Notes under the pieces: generated by a model
Seen by the model: only the letters and a program-made list of their open reading frames with translations
The model's database searches: none
What the model was told of the DNA's origin: nothing
Shown here: piece after piece, positions 6,908 to 13,397 of the stretch
Layout: every line of letters starts with the position of its first letter
How positions within the stretch are numbered: the stretch's first letter is position 1
Program-made: the position numbers and the translations under genes
Assembly (NCBI GenBank): GCA_002493305.1
Contig: DKYJ01000024.1
Coordinates: 601-17,513, forward strand
Origin: Clostridiales bacterium UBA7103
GTDB taxonomy: Bacteria; Bacillota; Clostridia; Oscillospirales; Oscillospiraceae
DNA: 16,913 bases
Reading direction: 5' to 3'

Positions 6908-6974
6908 AACAAGCGAATATAGCGCAGTTTTTGCCACGCTTGGCGGAAACGAAGCGACATGAGCTTATTCTGAC
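6908..6974. repeat. Intergenic repeat, copy 2 (downstream of the 186-aa protein gene)
   Basis: This shares GAATATAGCG, CAGTTTT, a central hairpin (GCCA/TGGC), GGAAAC, AGCG, ATGAGC and TTATT with the segment at 205-272. As there, it sits just beyond the 3' end of a minus-strand gene. No promoter or terminator of standard form is visible between it and the stop at 7040. Confidence 0.6.
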
Positions 6975-7039
6975 GAGACGGAGGGAGAGAAAATAAGAGA
7001 CAGCAACAAAAAAACCATACAAAGAGTTCTTCCCTTTAG

Positions 7040-7600
7040 TCATCTTCGCGGACAGAGATACAAATCGTACACTTCCCCAATAAGAGCGCTCTTCGCCGGC
7101 CCTGCCAATTCGCTGTTTTGCCTAAGCTCACGCGTGTATTCTATCCAGCTATATTCTCCTTTTTCTGCGCAAAGGCGGCGGTATTGTTCCCGCTCCACAA
7201 GCAAAGCAATATAATGTACGATACACTCCCCCTCAATGGCGTCGTAAATCCAGAATACCTCATTATGCCGCGGCAGGGACTCCTCGTTCGGGGCGAAATC
7301 GAGCCAGGAATAATCAAAGTTATCTATCGCCCGGAGGACAGACTCTTTTAGTGCTTTTTTCATATCTCCTGACTGGGAGAGCAGCGCAAGAAAACACTCC
7401 CAGCTAAGCTCCGGCTCTTCTGCCTTTTGAATTTGAAACATTGCGTGTTCAGCGCGAAACAGAATCCTGCCAAGCAAGAGCTTGTTAAGCTGCTCATCGC
7501 AGATGTCCACGTATGGAAAGCTGTTTACAGTCTCGTACAAATGCCGGGGGATGCTTATGCAAATTTGGTCGCTGTCATAGTACACGCAGTCCTGTTCCAT
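7040..7600 (-). CDS. Hypothetical protein, 186 aa
   Basis: I do not recognise this family. The protein is soluble-looking, with no signal peptide or membrane segment, acidic in its middle, and rich in aromatic residues (YSWLDFAP, FWIYDAIEGE). It appears mostly helical in the C-terminal half (VEREQYRRLCAEKGEYSWIEYTREL). It is a real gene: AAAGGAG lies 10 nt before the ATG at 7600, and a near-consensus promoter with embedded inverted repeats lies upstream. It is divergent from a Cro/CI regulator whose product probably controls it. Being a lone regulated ORF beside small regulators suggests an accessory or mobile origin, but no function can be assigned. Confidence 0.75.
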   Translation of the reverse strand: MEQDCVYYDSDQICISIPRHLYETVNSFPYVDICDEQLNKLLLGRILFRAEHAMFQIQKAEEPELSWECFLALLSQSGDMKKALKESVLRAIDNFDYSWLDFAPNEESLPRHNEVFWIYDAIEGECIVHYIALLVEREQYRRLCAEKGEYSWIEYTRELRQNSELAGPAKSALIGEVYDLYLCPRR

Positions 7601-7639
7601 ACATTGCCTGCTCCTTTATAAAGAAATAAATTTGATTCA

Positions 7640-7688
7640 TATAGGCTATACATAGCCTGATTGTACCATGCGTAGCCTATAAAGTCAA
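7640..7688 (-). promoter_or_regulatory. Promoter and operator of the 186-aa protein gene
   Basis: On the minus strand TTGACT (7688-7683) and TACAAT (7665-7660) are separated by 17 bp, with an extended-10 TGG. Overlapping them are three TAGCCT/AGGCTA half-sites. AGGCTAT and ATAGCCT (7643-7658) form a 7-2-7 palindrome just downstream of the -10, about where transcription starts. TAGCCTATA at 7673-7681, inside the spacer, is the exact inverse of TATAGGCTA at 7640-7648. The position fits repression by a dimeric regulator, most simply the divergent Cro/CI protein at 7740 (inference). Confidence 0.72.
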
Positions 7689-7739
7689 ACTTGTTTGTAT
7701 ATCCTAATATCAGATAAATTGAGATGTTAGGAGACGGAC

Positions 7740-7982
7740 ATGAACACAACAGAAGCGATACGCCATAGGATTTTGAGGCTCTGCGGTGAGCGCGGCATGA
7801 CAATAAACAGGCTTGCCAACCTGTCCGCAGTCCCGCCCTCAAGCCTTAAAAATATTTTGTACGGGAAGAGCCAGAACCCTAAGATTTTGACCATAAAAAT
7901 GCTCTGTGACGGGCTTGAAATAAGTCTCGGAGAGTTCTTTTCCACCCCGGAATTTGACCAGCTTGAGCAGGAAATCAAATAA
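7740..7982 (+). CDS. Cro/CI-type helix-turn-helix regulator, 80 aa
   Basis: A single-domain XRE-family DNA-binding protein. Residues 6-65 give the five-helix Cro/CI fold: IRHRILRLCGERGMTINRLANLSAV, then PPSSLKNILYGKSQNPKILTIKMLCDGLEISLGEFF. Recognition helix residues are around PSSLKNIL (33-40). TTAGGAG lies 6 nt before the ATG. It is divergent from the 186-aa protein gene and separated from it by 139 bp carrying TAGCCT inverted repeats, its likely targets. A second small regulator follows 45 nt downstream, probably in the same transcript. Confidence 0.88.
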   Translation: MNTTEAIRHRILRLCGERGMTINRLANLSAVPPSSLKNILYGKSQNPKILTIKMLCDGLEISLGEFFSTPEFDQLEQEIK

Positions 7983-8027
7983 AAGCACGGGATTTAACTT
8001 AGCAGAAGTTGCAGAGGGAGAATATAA

Positions 8028-8228
8028 ATGATAGTATTCGACAGACTGTGGAAAACGATGAAAGATAGAGGAGTGTCCACTTATCAGCTTAGAGAGCGCT
8101 GCGGGATAGACAGCAAAACGATACGCAGGCTTCGCGCAAACGAAAATATCGAGACAAAGACTTTGGACAAGCTCTGCGCCGCGCTATCCTGCAAGCTTGA
8201 GGATATTGCGGAGTACAAAGCTGATTGA
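8028..8228 (+). CDS. Small Cro/CI-type helix-turn-helix protein, 66 aa
   Basis: A compact XRE/YozG-like DNA-binding domain and nothing else: FDRLWKTMKDRGVSTYQLRERCGI, then DSKTIRRLRANENIETKTLDKLCAALSCKLEDIAEY. GAGGGAG at 8014-8020 lies 7 nt before the ATG. It probably forms an operon with the regulator ending at 7982, and its transcript ends in the terminator at 8239. Proteins of this size often repress their own operon or accompany a mobile element; the target here is unknown. Confidence 0.85.
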   Translation: MIVFDRLWKTMKDRGVSTYQLRERCGIDSKTIRRLRANENIETKTLDKLCAALSCKLEDIAEYKAD

Positions 8229-8238
8229 AAAGTCAACA

Positions 8239-8268
8239 AGCCCCGCTGCGATGCAGCGGGGCTGTTTT
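8239..8268. terminator. Terminator shared by convergent regulator genes
   Basis: AGCCCCGCTGC at 8239-8249 pairs perfectly with GCAGCGGGGCT at 8253-8263 across GAT and is followed on the plus strand by GTTTT. It ends the plus-strand regulator pair. It may also serve the minus-strand gene that stops at 8287, though its minus-strand T-run is weak. Confidence 0.87.
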
Positions 8269-8286
8269 GCGTTCGGAAGGCGGTTA

Positions 8287-8496
8287 TCAATATCTCTTTG
8301 GGTCGTTTGTTATCCCGAGTATATAGTCCACGGAGACCTTATATAGTGAGGAGAGCTTTATCAGCACATCTGTGGGTATGTCGCGCTGCCCCAGCTCATA
8401 GTTGCTGTAAACCTGCTGCGAGCAGTTGAGATACGTGGCAAGCTCCCGCTGTTTCATGTCGTTATCTTCCCTTAAATCCCGTATGCGCGGATACAA
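8287..8496 (-). CDS. Cro/CI-type helix-turn-helix regulator, 69 aa
   Basis: A classic HTH_3 repressor-like domain: IRDLREDNDMKQRELATYLN (5-24), CSQQVYSNYELGQRDIPTDV (25-44), then LIKLSSLYKVSVDYILGITND. The start is TTG at 8496, because AAGGAGG lies 8 nt upstream and no ATG or GTG gives a complete domain. It faces away from the zinc-ribbon genes. The space between carries an 11-bp perfect inverted repeat, so it is the natural candidate repressor of both directions. A minus-strand extended -10, TGCTATTAT, lies near 8522-8530 without a good -35. Confidence 0.88.
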   Translation of the reverse strand: MYPRIRDLREDNDMKQRELATYLNCSQQVYSNYELGQRDIPTDVLIKLSSLYKVSVDYILGITNDPKRY

Positions 8497-8530
8497 GCGG
8501 CTCCCCTCCTTTTTTGAGAGATAATAGCAT

Positions 8531-8575
8531 ACCGCAATTTGTTGTATTGACTTTTACTGCAAATTGCGGTAAAAT
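8531..8575 (+). promoter_or_regulatory. Promoter and operator of the zinc-ribbon operon
   Basis: TTGACT at 8547-8552 and TAAAAT at 8570-8575 are separated by 17 bp. ACCGCAATTTG at 8531-8541 is the exact inverse of CAAATTGCGGT at 8560-8570. The right arm covers the end of the spacer and touches the -10; the left arm lies just upstream of the -35. Binding by the divergent Cro/CI protein would block the plus promoter and perhaps its own (inference). Confidence 0.75.
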
Positions 8576-8628
8576 TGACACACCATGTTGAAGTCCGGCA
8601 GAAAACATAAAAATTTGGGGAGGTTTCT

Positions 8629-8946
8629 ATGAAATACTGCACTCACTGCGGCGCGGAGATGTGTGATGAGGCAGTAATATGCATGTGTTGTGGTTGTGAG
8701 GTAAATGCGAAAACCGCCGTGGGAGCAAAGGATGATACAATTGAAACAATTATAAAAATCTTTCTCATTTTGGGCTGCATTTCAATAGGCTGGTTGATCA
8801 TTCCTTTGGCGTGGTGCATCCCTATGACCGTGGCGGCATTCAAAAAACTTAAAACGGGAGAAAAATTTGGCACAGGGCTGAAGGTTTGCATATTGCTGTT
8901 CGTAAGTTTGGTTGCTGGGATATGCCTGCTCTGCATGGAAGAATAG
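8629..8946 (+). CDS. Zinc-ribbon membrane protein, 105 aa
   Basis: The N-terminus is a zinc ribbon with C4-x2-C7 and C18-x2-C21 (YCTHCGAE, ICMCCGCE), of the zinc_ribbon_2/DUF-type found at the head of many small Firmicutes membrane proteins. Two hydrophobic helices follow at about 41-70 and 86-102, joined by a Lys/Gly loop. GGGGAGG lies 5 nt before the ATG. It is the first gene of a two-gene operon; the second has the same ribbon but an unrelated membrane part. No enzymatic motif is seen. Function unknown; membrane sensing or scaffolding is speculation. Confidence 0.8.
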   Translation: MKYCTHCGAEMCDEAVICMCCGCEVNAKTAVGAKDDTIETIIKIFLILGCISIGWLIIPLAWCIPMTVAAFKKLKTGEKFGTGLKVCILLFVSLVAGICLLCMEE

Positions 8947-8966
8947 AGAAGAGAGGAGCGGAGTTT

Positions 8967-9458
8967 ATGAAGTATTGTCCAAAATGCGGTGCGGAGGTTA
9001 TGGACGAGGCGGTCGTCTGTCCAAAATGCGGGTGCAGCGTGGAGATGCGGAGAAAAGCGGTAGTTCAGCTAAAGACAAACAGAAGCCTTTTGAAATATAT
9101 CCTGCTGTCCCTTATCACATTTGGTATTTACGGCATAGTTGTTATGTCCGGCGTAAGCACCGATATTAACATTATCGCGGCAAGATATGACGGGAAAAAG
9201 ACTATGCACTACTGTCTGGTACTGTTTGTTTTTTCGTGGCTTACGATGGGGATCGTCCCTCTTGTGTGGTATCACAAGATGAGCGCCCGCATCGGCGGAG
9301 AGCTTAACCGACGCGGCATTGATTACAACTTTGGAGCGGGAACGTTTTGGGGCTGGGGTGTTCTGGGCACGTTGATTCTTGTGGGCCCGTTCATTTACAT
9401 TCACAAGCTTCTGAAAGGCATGAATTTGCTTTCAGAAGATTTCAACACGAAAGGCTAA
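8967..9458 (+). CDS. Zinc-ribbon plus DUF4234-like membrane protein, 163 aa
   Basis: C4-x2-C7 and C18-x2-C21 form an N-terminal zinc ribbon (YCPKCGAEVMDEAVVCPKCG). After a basic linker come membrane segments at about 42-62, 84-104 and 126-147. The pattern LLKYILLSLITFGIYGI, DINIIAARYDGKK, WYHKMSARIGGELNRRGI and a final helical tail matches the DUF4234 family. The ATG at 8967 is chosen because GAGAGGAGCGGAG precedes it and the ribbon starts at once; the frame is open further upstream into the previous gene without a ribosome binding site. It lies 20 nt after the previous gene, surely the same transcript. Biochemical role unknown. Confidence 0.85.
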   Translation: MKYCPKCGAEVMDEAVVCPKCGCSVEMRRKAVVQLKTNRSLLKYILLSLITFGIYGIVVMSGVSTDINIIAARYDGKKTMHYCLVLFVFSWLTMGIVPLVWYHKMSARIGGELNRRGIDYNFGAGTFWGWGVLGTLILVGPFIYIHKLLKGMNLLSEDFNTKG

Positions 9459-9470
9459 TACCTCAAATTC

Positions 9471-9507
9471 CAAGCGCGGGCGAAAATTCACCCGCGCTTG
9501 TTATATT
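9471..9507 (+). terminator. Terminator of the zinc-ribbon operon
   Basis: CAAGCGCGGG at 9471-9480 pairs perfectly with CCCGCGCTTG at 9491-9500 across 10 nt, followed by TTATATTT. The T-run is interrupted, so termination may be moderate. Confidence 0.75.
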
Positions 9508-9570
9508 TCCACAATTCAGCAGCTAAATATACAGCAAATTCATCAAAACAAACGAATAACAAAAAAGCCC

Positions 9571-9599
9571 TTGCAATTTTTCCGGCTATCCTCTATAAT
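9571..9599 (+). promoter_or_regulatory. Promoter of pyrR-uraA
   Basis: TTGCAA at 9571-9576 and a perfect TATAAT at 9594-9599 are separated by 17 bp. The start near 9606 leaves a leader of about 185 nt, enough for attenuation. Confidence 0.85.
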
Positions 9600-9618
9600 C
9601 CATCAAGAAAAGAAGATT

Positions 9619-9733
9619 TTTAAGCTTCGGTACAGAGAGACCGGCAAAATCGCTTATATGGTGCGCCTGCGCCCGGAGGGGTGCGGTCTGCGTGCGCTGA
9701 GTGTGTCTTGTCGGTAGCGGCAGGGCATTTTTT
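9619..9733 (+). promoter_or_regulatory. PyrR-binding attenuator leader
   Basis: CGGT (9628-9631) and ACCG (9640-9643) close a loop reading ACAGAGAG. TAAGC (9621-9625) and GCTTA (9652-9656) form the lower stem, with a purine-rich, mainly 3'-side internal loop. This matches the PyrR binding-loop consensus (CNGNGAG loop, asymmetric bulge). A terminator follows: CCTGC at 9666-9670 can pair with GCAGG at 9720-9724, extended by GC/GC around a bulge, before TTTTTT at 9728-9733. PyrR with UMP is known to stabilise the loop and favour termination. The binding loop is clear, the terminator stem less so. Confidence 0.68.
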
Positions 9734-9790
9734 CTGCGCATTTTTCACGAGGGCAAACGAGATTTAAGCTAAAAAAGGGAGGTCGGCACG

Positions 9791-10327
9791 GTGAAGCTCA
9801 AAGCACAGATAATGGACGAGGCGGCGCTGGGCCGCGCGCTCATGCGCATCTCCCATGAGATCGTAGAGAAGAACAAGGGCGCGGAAAATGTGGTGCTGGT
9901 GGGCATCCGCCGCCGGGGCGAGCCTATTGCCCGGCGTATCCGGGAGAACATCGTCAAGATCGAAGGTCTGGAGCCGCCCTGCGGCAGTATCGACATCAAG
10001 TTCTACCGGGACGATTTGACCGAGCTTGCCGAAAGCCCCGTTGTGAGAAAGGCCGAGCTGCCCTTCTCCGTCACCGACAGAGATGTGGTTCTTGTGGACG
10101 ATGTGCTCTACACGGGCAGAACCGCCCGCGCTGCCATCGAGGCGGTGTTCACCTGCGGCAGACCGCGCAGCATCCAGTTCGCGGCGCTGGTGGACAGGGG
10201 TCACAGGGAGCTGCCCATCCGGGCGGACTATGTGGGCAAGAATATCCCCACCTCCCGCAGCGAGCTTGTGGAGGTGCGTCTGCCGGAGTTTGACAACGAG
10301 ACCGGCGTGTTCCTTATGGAGCTTTAA
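9791..10327 (+). CDS. pyrR: Bifunctional pyr operon regulator / uracil phosphoribosyltransferase PyrR
   Basis: A 178-residue PRTase-fold, UMP-responsive RNA-binding attenuator that often also makes UMP from uracil and PRPP. The PRPP loop is VVLVDDVLYTGRTARAA (99-115). Other family features are MDEAALGRALMRISHEI, GIRRRGEPIARRI (38-50), the Arg/Lys-rich RNA-binding region, LTELAESPVVRKAELPFSVTDRDV and VDRGHRELPIRADYVGKNIPTS near the end. The start is GTG at 9791, with GGGAGG 8 nt upstream; an internal ATG at residue 8 would cut the first strand. It lies behind its own binding site, so it is probably autoregulated. Length is typical. Confidence 0.95.
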   Translation: MKLKAQIMDEAALGRALMRISHEIVEKNKGAENVVLVGIRRRGEPIARRIRENIVKIEGLEPPCGSIDIKFYRDDLTELAESPVVRKAELPFSVTDRDVVLVDDVLYTGRTARAAIEAVFTCGRPRSIQFAALVDRGHRELPIRADYVGKNIPTSRSELVEVRLPEFDNETGVFLMEL

Positions 10328-10367
10328 ACAGTCAGCAAAAATTTCATATAAAGAGAGGTACACAAAA

Positions 10368-11732
10368 ATGGCAAAAGAAAAGAAGACGATCGACGGGCCT
10401 ATCCTTGACGCCCGGACTCTGGGAACGCCCAAAATGCTGGTTCTGGGCTTGCAGCACATGTTTGCGATGTTCGGCGCCACGGTTCTCGTCCCCGCGCTCA
10501 CCGGGCTTGATGTGGCGACGGCCCTGCTGTTCGCCGGTCTGGGCACGCTGCTGTTCCACCTGATCACCGGCGGCAAAGTCCCCGTGTTCCTTGGCAGCTC
10601 CTTCGCGTTCATCGGCGGCTACAACGCCATACGCACCGTTGGCATGGCCGCAGACGGCTCCGCCATCTTTGACAACGCCCTGCTGCCCTACGCCTGCTTC
10701 GGCGTCGCGATAGCCGGGCTCATGTATGTGATCCTCTCCGCTTTCTTCAAGATATTCGGCGTGAAGAAGGTCATGCGTTTCTTCCCACCCATCGTCACCG
10801 GCCCCATCATCATCGCCATCGGCCTGACGCTCTCCTCCTCCGCCATCTCCAACTGCCGCGCCAACTGGCTCATCGCCGTGGTCGCCATTGCCATTGTCAT
10901 CGGCTTCAACATGTGGGGCAAGGGCATGACCAAGATCATACCGATCCTGCTGGGCGTGCTTGGCTCTTACATCTTCGCCCTGATAGTTGACCCCGCCGAG
11001 CGCGCCGCCGTTGCGACTGCGGTTGCCGAGGCAAGCTGGTTTGGCCTGCCCGTCCACTGGGGCAGCACCGTGTTCGGGCTTTTCGGCACTGAGGTCAACA
11101 CCTCTCTGCTCTGGTCCTCCGTGTTCACCATCGTTCCCCTGTCTCTCGCCACCATGGTCGAGCATATCGGCGACATCTGCGCCGTCTCCTCCACCTGCGA
11201 GAAGAACTTCATGCAGGATCCCGGCTTCCACCGCACCCTTCTGGGCGACGGTCTGGCCACCACGCTGGCCTCCCTCTTCGGCGGCCCGGCCAACACCACC
11301 TACGGCGAGAACACCGGCGTTTTGGCGCTCTCCAAGGTCTATGACCCCCGCGTGATCCGCATCGCCGCCTGCTTTGCAATCCTCGTTTCCTTCTGCCCGA
11401 AGTTTGCGGCGCTGGTCTCCGCAATGCCCGTTGCCACTATCGGCGGCGTGTCCCTCATCCTCTACGGTATGATCTCCGCAGTCGGTGTGCGCAACATCGT
11501 TGAGAACAAGGTCGACTTCACCAACACCCGCAATGTCATCATCGCGGCGCTCATTCTGGTTCTCGCCATCGGCATCAATTACAGCGGCAGCATCCAGATC
11601 GGCATTGTCAGCCTCTCCGGTCTTGCGGTTGCCTCCATCGTGGGCATCCTGCTCAACGCCATCCTCCCCGGCAAGGACTACGAGTTCCAGCAGGAGGACG
11701 AGGGCGCGACCTCCGTCAACTTCAAGGTCTGA
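10368..11732 (+). CDS. uraA: Uracil permease (NCS2/UraA family)
   Basis: A 454-residue inner-membrane uracil:proton symporter with about 14 segments. NCS2 signatures include LGLQHMFAMFGATVLVP near residue 26, GSSFAFIGGY (about 75-84), SLATMVEHIGDICAVSSTCEKNF in the middle (conserved transport-site Glu in VEHIGD), and GGPANTTYGENTGVLALSKVYDPRVI. AGAGAGG lies 9 nt before the ATG. The gene follows pyrR by 40 nt, so it shares the UMP-sensing leader: low pyrimidine raises both import and salvage. The long frame continuing 95 codons upstream overlaps pyrR in another frame and is not coding. Confidence 0.95.
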   Translation: MAKEKKTIDGPILDARTLGTPKMLVLGLQHMFAMFGATVLVPALTGLDVATALLFAGLGTLLFHLITGGKVPVFLGSSFAFIGGYNAIRTVGMAADGSAIFDNALLPYACFGVAIAGLMYVILSAFFKIFGVKKVMRFFPPIVTGPIIIAIGLTLSSSAISNCRANWLIAVVAIAIVIGFNMWGKGMTKIIPILLGVLGSYIFALIVDPAERAAVATAVAEASWFGLPVHWGSTVFGLFGTEVNTSLLWSSVFTIVPLSLATMVEHIGDICAVSSTCEKNFMQDPGFHRTLLGDGLATTLASLFGGPANTTYGENTGVLALSKVYDPRVIRIAACFAILVSFCPKFAALVSAMPVATIGGVSLILYGMISAVGVRNIVENKVDFTNTRNVIIAALILVLAIGINYSGSIQIGIVSLSGLAVASIVGILLNAILPGKDYEFQQEDEGATSVNFKV

Positions 11733-11777
11733 GCGTCAGACGAAAGCAATTCCATTTAAACAAAATAGAGCAAAATT

Positions 11778-11805
11778 GCCCTCGGCCGCATGGCCGAGGG
11801 CTTTT
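11778..11805 (+). terminator. Terminator of pyrR-uraA
   Basis: GCCCTCGGCC at 11778-11787 pairs perfectly with GGCCGAGGGC at 11792-11801 across GCAT and is followed by TTTT. Confidence 0.92.
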
Positions 11806-11865
11806 CGCGTTTTATGGTAAAGACAAATTTGCGTATTTATGCTATTATCTCAGCGGGTGATAAGA

Positions 11866-12360
11866 ATGGATCAAGTCAAAACCGGAAAATTTATCGCGGC
11901 GCTCAGAAAAGAGCGAGGGCTTACGCAGGAGCAACTTGGAGAGCGGCTGGGCGTGACGAACAAAACCGTCTCACGCTGGGAGACCGGCAGCTATATGCCG
12001 CCGATAGACATACTTCTTGAGCTGAGCCGGGTGCTTGATATAAGCCTGAACGAGCTTCTCAGCGGTGAGCGGCTCAACGATGAACAGCTCCGGGTAAAGG
12101 CGGATAAAAATGTGCTTGAAGCCTACCGGGAGACGAGCTTTTCTTTGAAAGATCGGGAGAAATACTGGAAGAAGAAATGGCTCCGGGAGCATATCGCACT
12201 GATCGCCGTCTGGGTCATCGTCCTGCTCAACGCTCTGGTCTGGCTGTATTTCAGCGAACATATGTTGTTTGCCCCGCTGTGGACCGGCCTCTGCCTGATC
12301 GTATATATGTGGCTGCGAAACAAAATGATGATCTATGTAGAGGATAAGCTATATAAATAG
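11866..12360 (+). CDS. Cro/CI-type regulator with C-terminal membrane segments, 164 aa
   Basis: Residues 6-62 are a strong HTH_3 domain (KFIAALRKERGLTQEQLGERLGV, TNKTVSRWETGSYMPPIDIL, then SRVLDISLNELLSG). A charged linker (about 66-105) is followed by two hydrophobic helices at about 107-127 and 131-148 and a short basic tail. Membrane-tethered XRE proteins of this shape are common in Clostridia; their signals are mostly unknown. The ATG at 11866 aligns with the usual family start. An extended -10, TGCTATTAT, ends at 11848, so the mRNA leader would be only about 11 nt, with at best GGTGATAAG as ribosome binding site. An ATG at 11839 is open in frame but overlaps the -10. The gene ends 8 bp from the convergent hydrolase gene. 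Confidence 0.83.
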   Translation: MDQVKTGKFIAALRKERGLTQEQLGERLGVTNKTVSRWETGSYMPPIDILLELSRVLDISLNELLSGERLNDEQLRVKADKNVLEAYRETSFSLKDREKYWKKKWLREHIALIAVWVIVLLNALVWLYFSEHMLFAPLWTGLCLIVYMWLRNKMMIYVEDKLYK

Positions 12361-12368
12361 GCTGAGCG

Positions 12369-13292
12369 TCAACTCTCGCGCCGCTGATCTTGATACAGAC
12401 TGTTGCTCAAGATTTCGGCATGCTCTCCTGTGAACGCGCCCGCCGCGTATTCATCTTCCTGTAAATGCCACATGAACCACGCCGTCACATAGCCGTTAGC
12501 GCTGTACAGCACCGCGTTGTGCGCAGTGTTGAGCCGCCGCGCCATGAGCTTTGGAGCGTGAATATCATCATAAAGCGCTTGAAGCTGCTCCCCGGTCACA
12601 ACCCAGTCATCCCCGCCGCCTGCCCCGGAAATCAGCATTATCGGGGCGTTTATAAGCGTCGCGTCATAGTCCCAGAACAGATCGTGCGCAAGCTCCTTAT
12701 TGGTCGGGGACAGAGAGACGGCGGCCTTGTATGTACCCTTGTGGTCGATGTCTGTGATAGCGTTGATAACGCCGACACCGCCCTGAGAATGACCCACAAT
12801 ACCGACATTGTCAAAATCGACCTTGTGGTAAAAAATATTTAGTGTGTCCTCGAGCTTCTCGTTGTCATTCAAGCGCTCAAGATAGCGTAGGCACATTTCC
12901 GCTCCAAATGCGTTCCAAGAGTAAAGCTCCTCCGTACCGACAACGATAAAGCCCCAAGAGGCCAAGTGCCTTGCGACCGTGGGGTACTTTGACAGGGGCG
13001 TTCCGCTCCCGTTGCATAGAACAATGACGGGGTACTGCCTGTCACTGCCTTCAAGCTCCGCCGGGTAGTAGACAATGAACTTGTCAAATTGCTGCAAAAC
13101 CGCGGATTCTTTTACGACCACCTCGTATCCGCCGTTTGCCATATACTTCGCTTCTATTTCCCCACCGGTCTGCACTGCCTGCTGATAGTCTGTCGGCGCG
13201 GCGGGTCTGCTGCTGAGTATTTTCCCGATTATAATTACAACAACGATTATAGAAAGTAAAATAAGCCCTGCGATTTTAAATGCTTTTTTCAT
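12369..13292 (-). CDS. Membrane-anchored alpha/beta hydrolase (chlorophyllase/dienelactone hydrolase-like)
   Basis: 307 residues with a single N-terminal hydrophobic helix (about 7-23) that should hold a catalytic domain outside the membrane. The alpha/beta fold is shown by PVIVLCNGSGTPLSKYPTVA (oxyanion-side strand and loop) and the nucleophile elbow GIVGHSQGG with S169. A late acidic turn GAGGGDDW (D228/D229) and H258 in NTAHNAV complete a plausible triad. It resembles the chlorophyllase-like/PET-hydrolase-related carboxylesterases, but the substrate is unknown. AGAGGTG precedes the ATG by 11 nt. It is divergent from a TetR regulator with a large palindrome between them, suggesting induction by a small molecule, perhaps its ester or amide substrate (inference). 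Confidence 0.8.
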   Translation of the reverse strand: MKKAFKIAGLILLSIIVVVIIIGKILSSRPAAPTDYQQAVQTGGEIEAKYMANGGYEVVVKESAVLQQFDKFIVYYPAELEGSDRQYPVIVLCNGSGTPLSKYPTVARHLASWGFIVVGTEELYSWNAFGAEMCLRYLERLNDNEKLEDTLNIFYHKVDFDNVGIVGHSQGGVGVINAITDIDHKGTYKAAVSLSPTNKELAHDLFWDYDATLINAPIMLISGAGGGDDWVVTGEQLQALYDDIHAPKLMARRLNTAHNAVLYSANGYVTAWFMWHLQEDEYAAGAFTGEHAEILSNSLYQDQRRES

Positions 13293-13308
13293 CTTGCTCT
13301 TGACACCT

Positions 13309-13346
13309 CTCGGAATTTATGTTACGACAGTAACATAAATTCCGAG
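13309..13346. promoter_or_regulatory. 38-bp palindromic operator between hydrolase and TetR genes
   Basis: CTCGGAATTTATGTTAC at 13309-13325 is the exact inverse complement of 13330-13346, with GACA between: 17-bp perfect arms. The core GTTACGACAGTAAC fits a TetR-dimer site. On the plus strand TTGACA (13300-13305) with a weak TACGAC at 13323-13328 gives a 17-bp spacer. On the minus strand TTGATT with TACTGT also gives 17 bp. Both promoters would be covered by the palindrome, though both -10 boxes are weak guesses. Confidence 0.8.
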
Positions 13347-13397
13347 CTGAATCAATATGAAGCAGCGCAGATGTGACAAAAGGGAGCAAATTGTATC

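Noticed and set aside
6728..7043. Short minus-strand frames in the hairpin mosaic
   Set aside because: They translate repeat sequence (Cys/Ser/Arg-rich), lack ribosome binding sites, and change frame between repeat copies.
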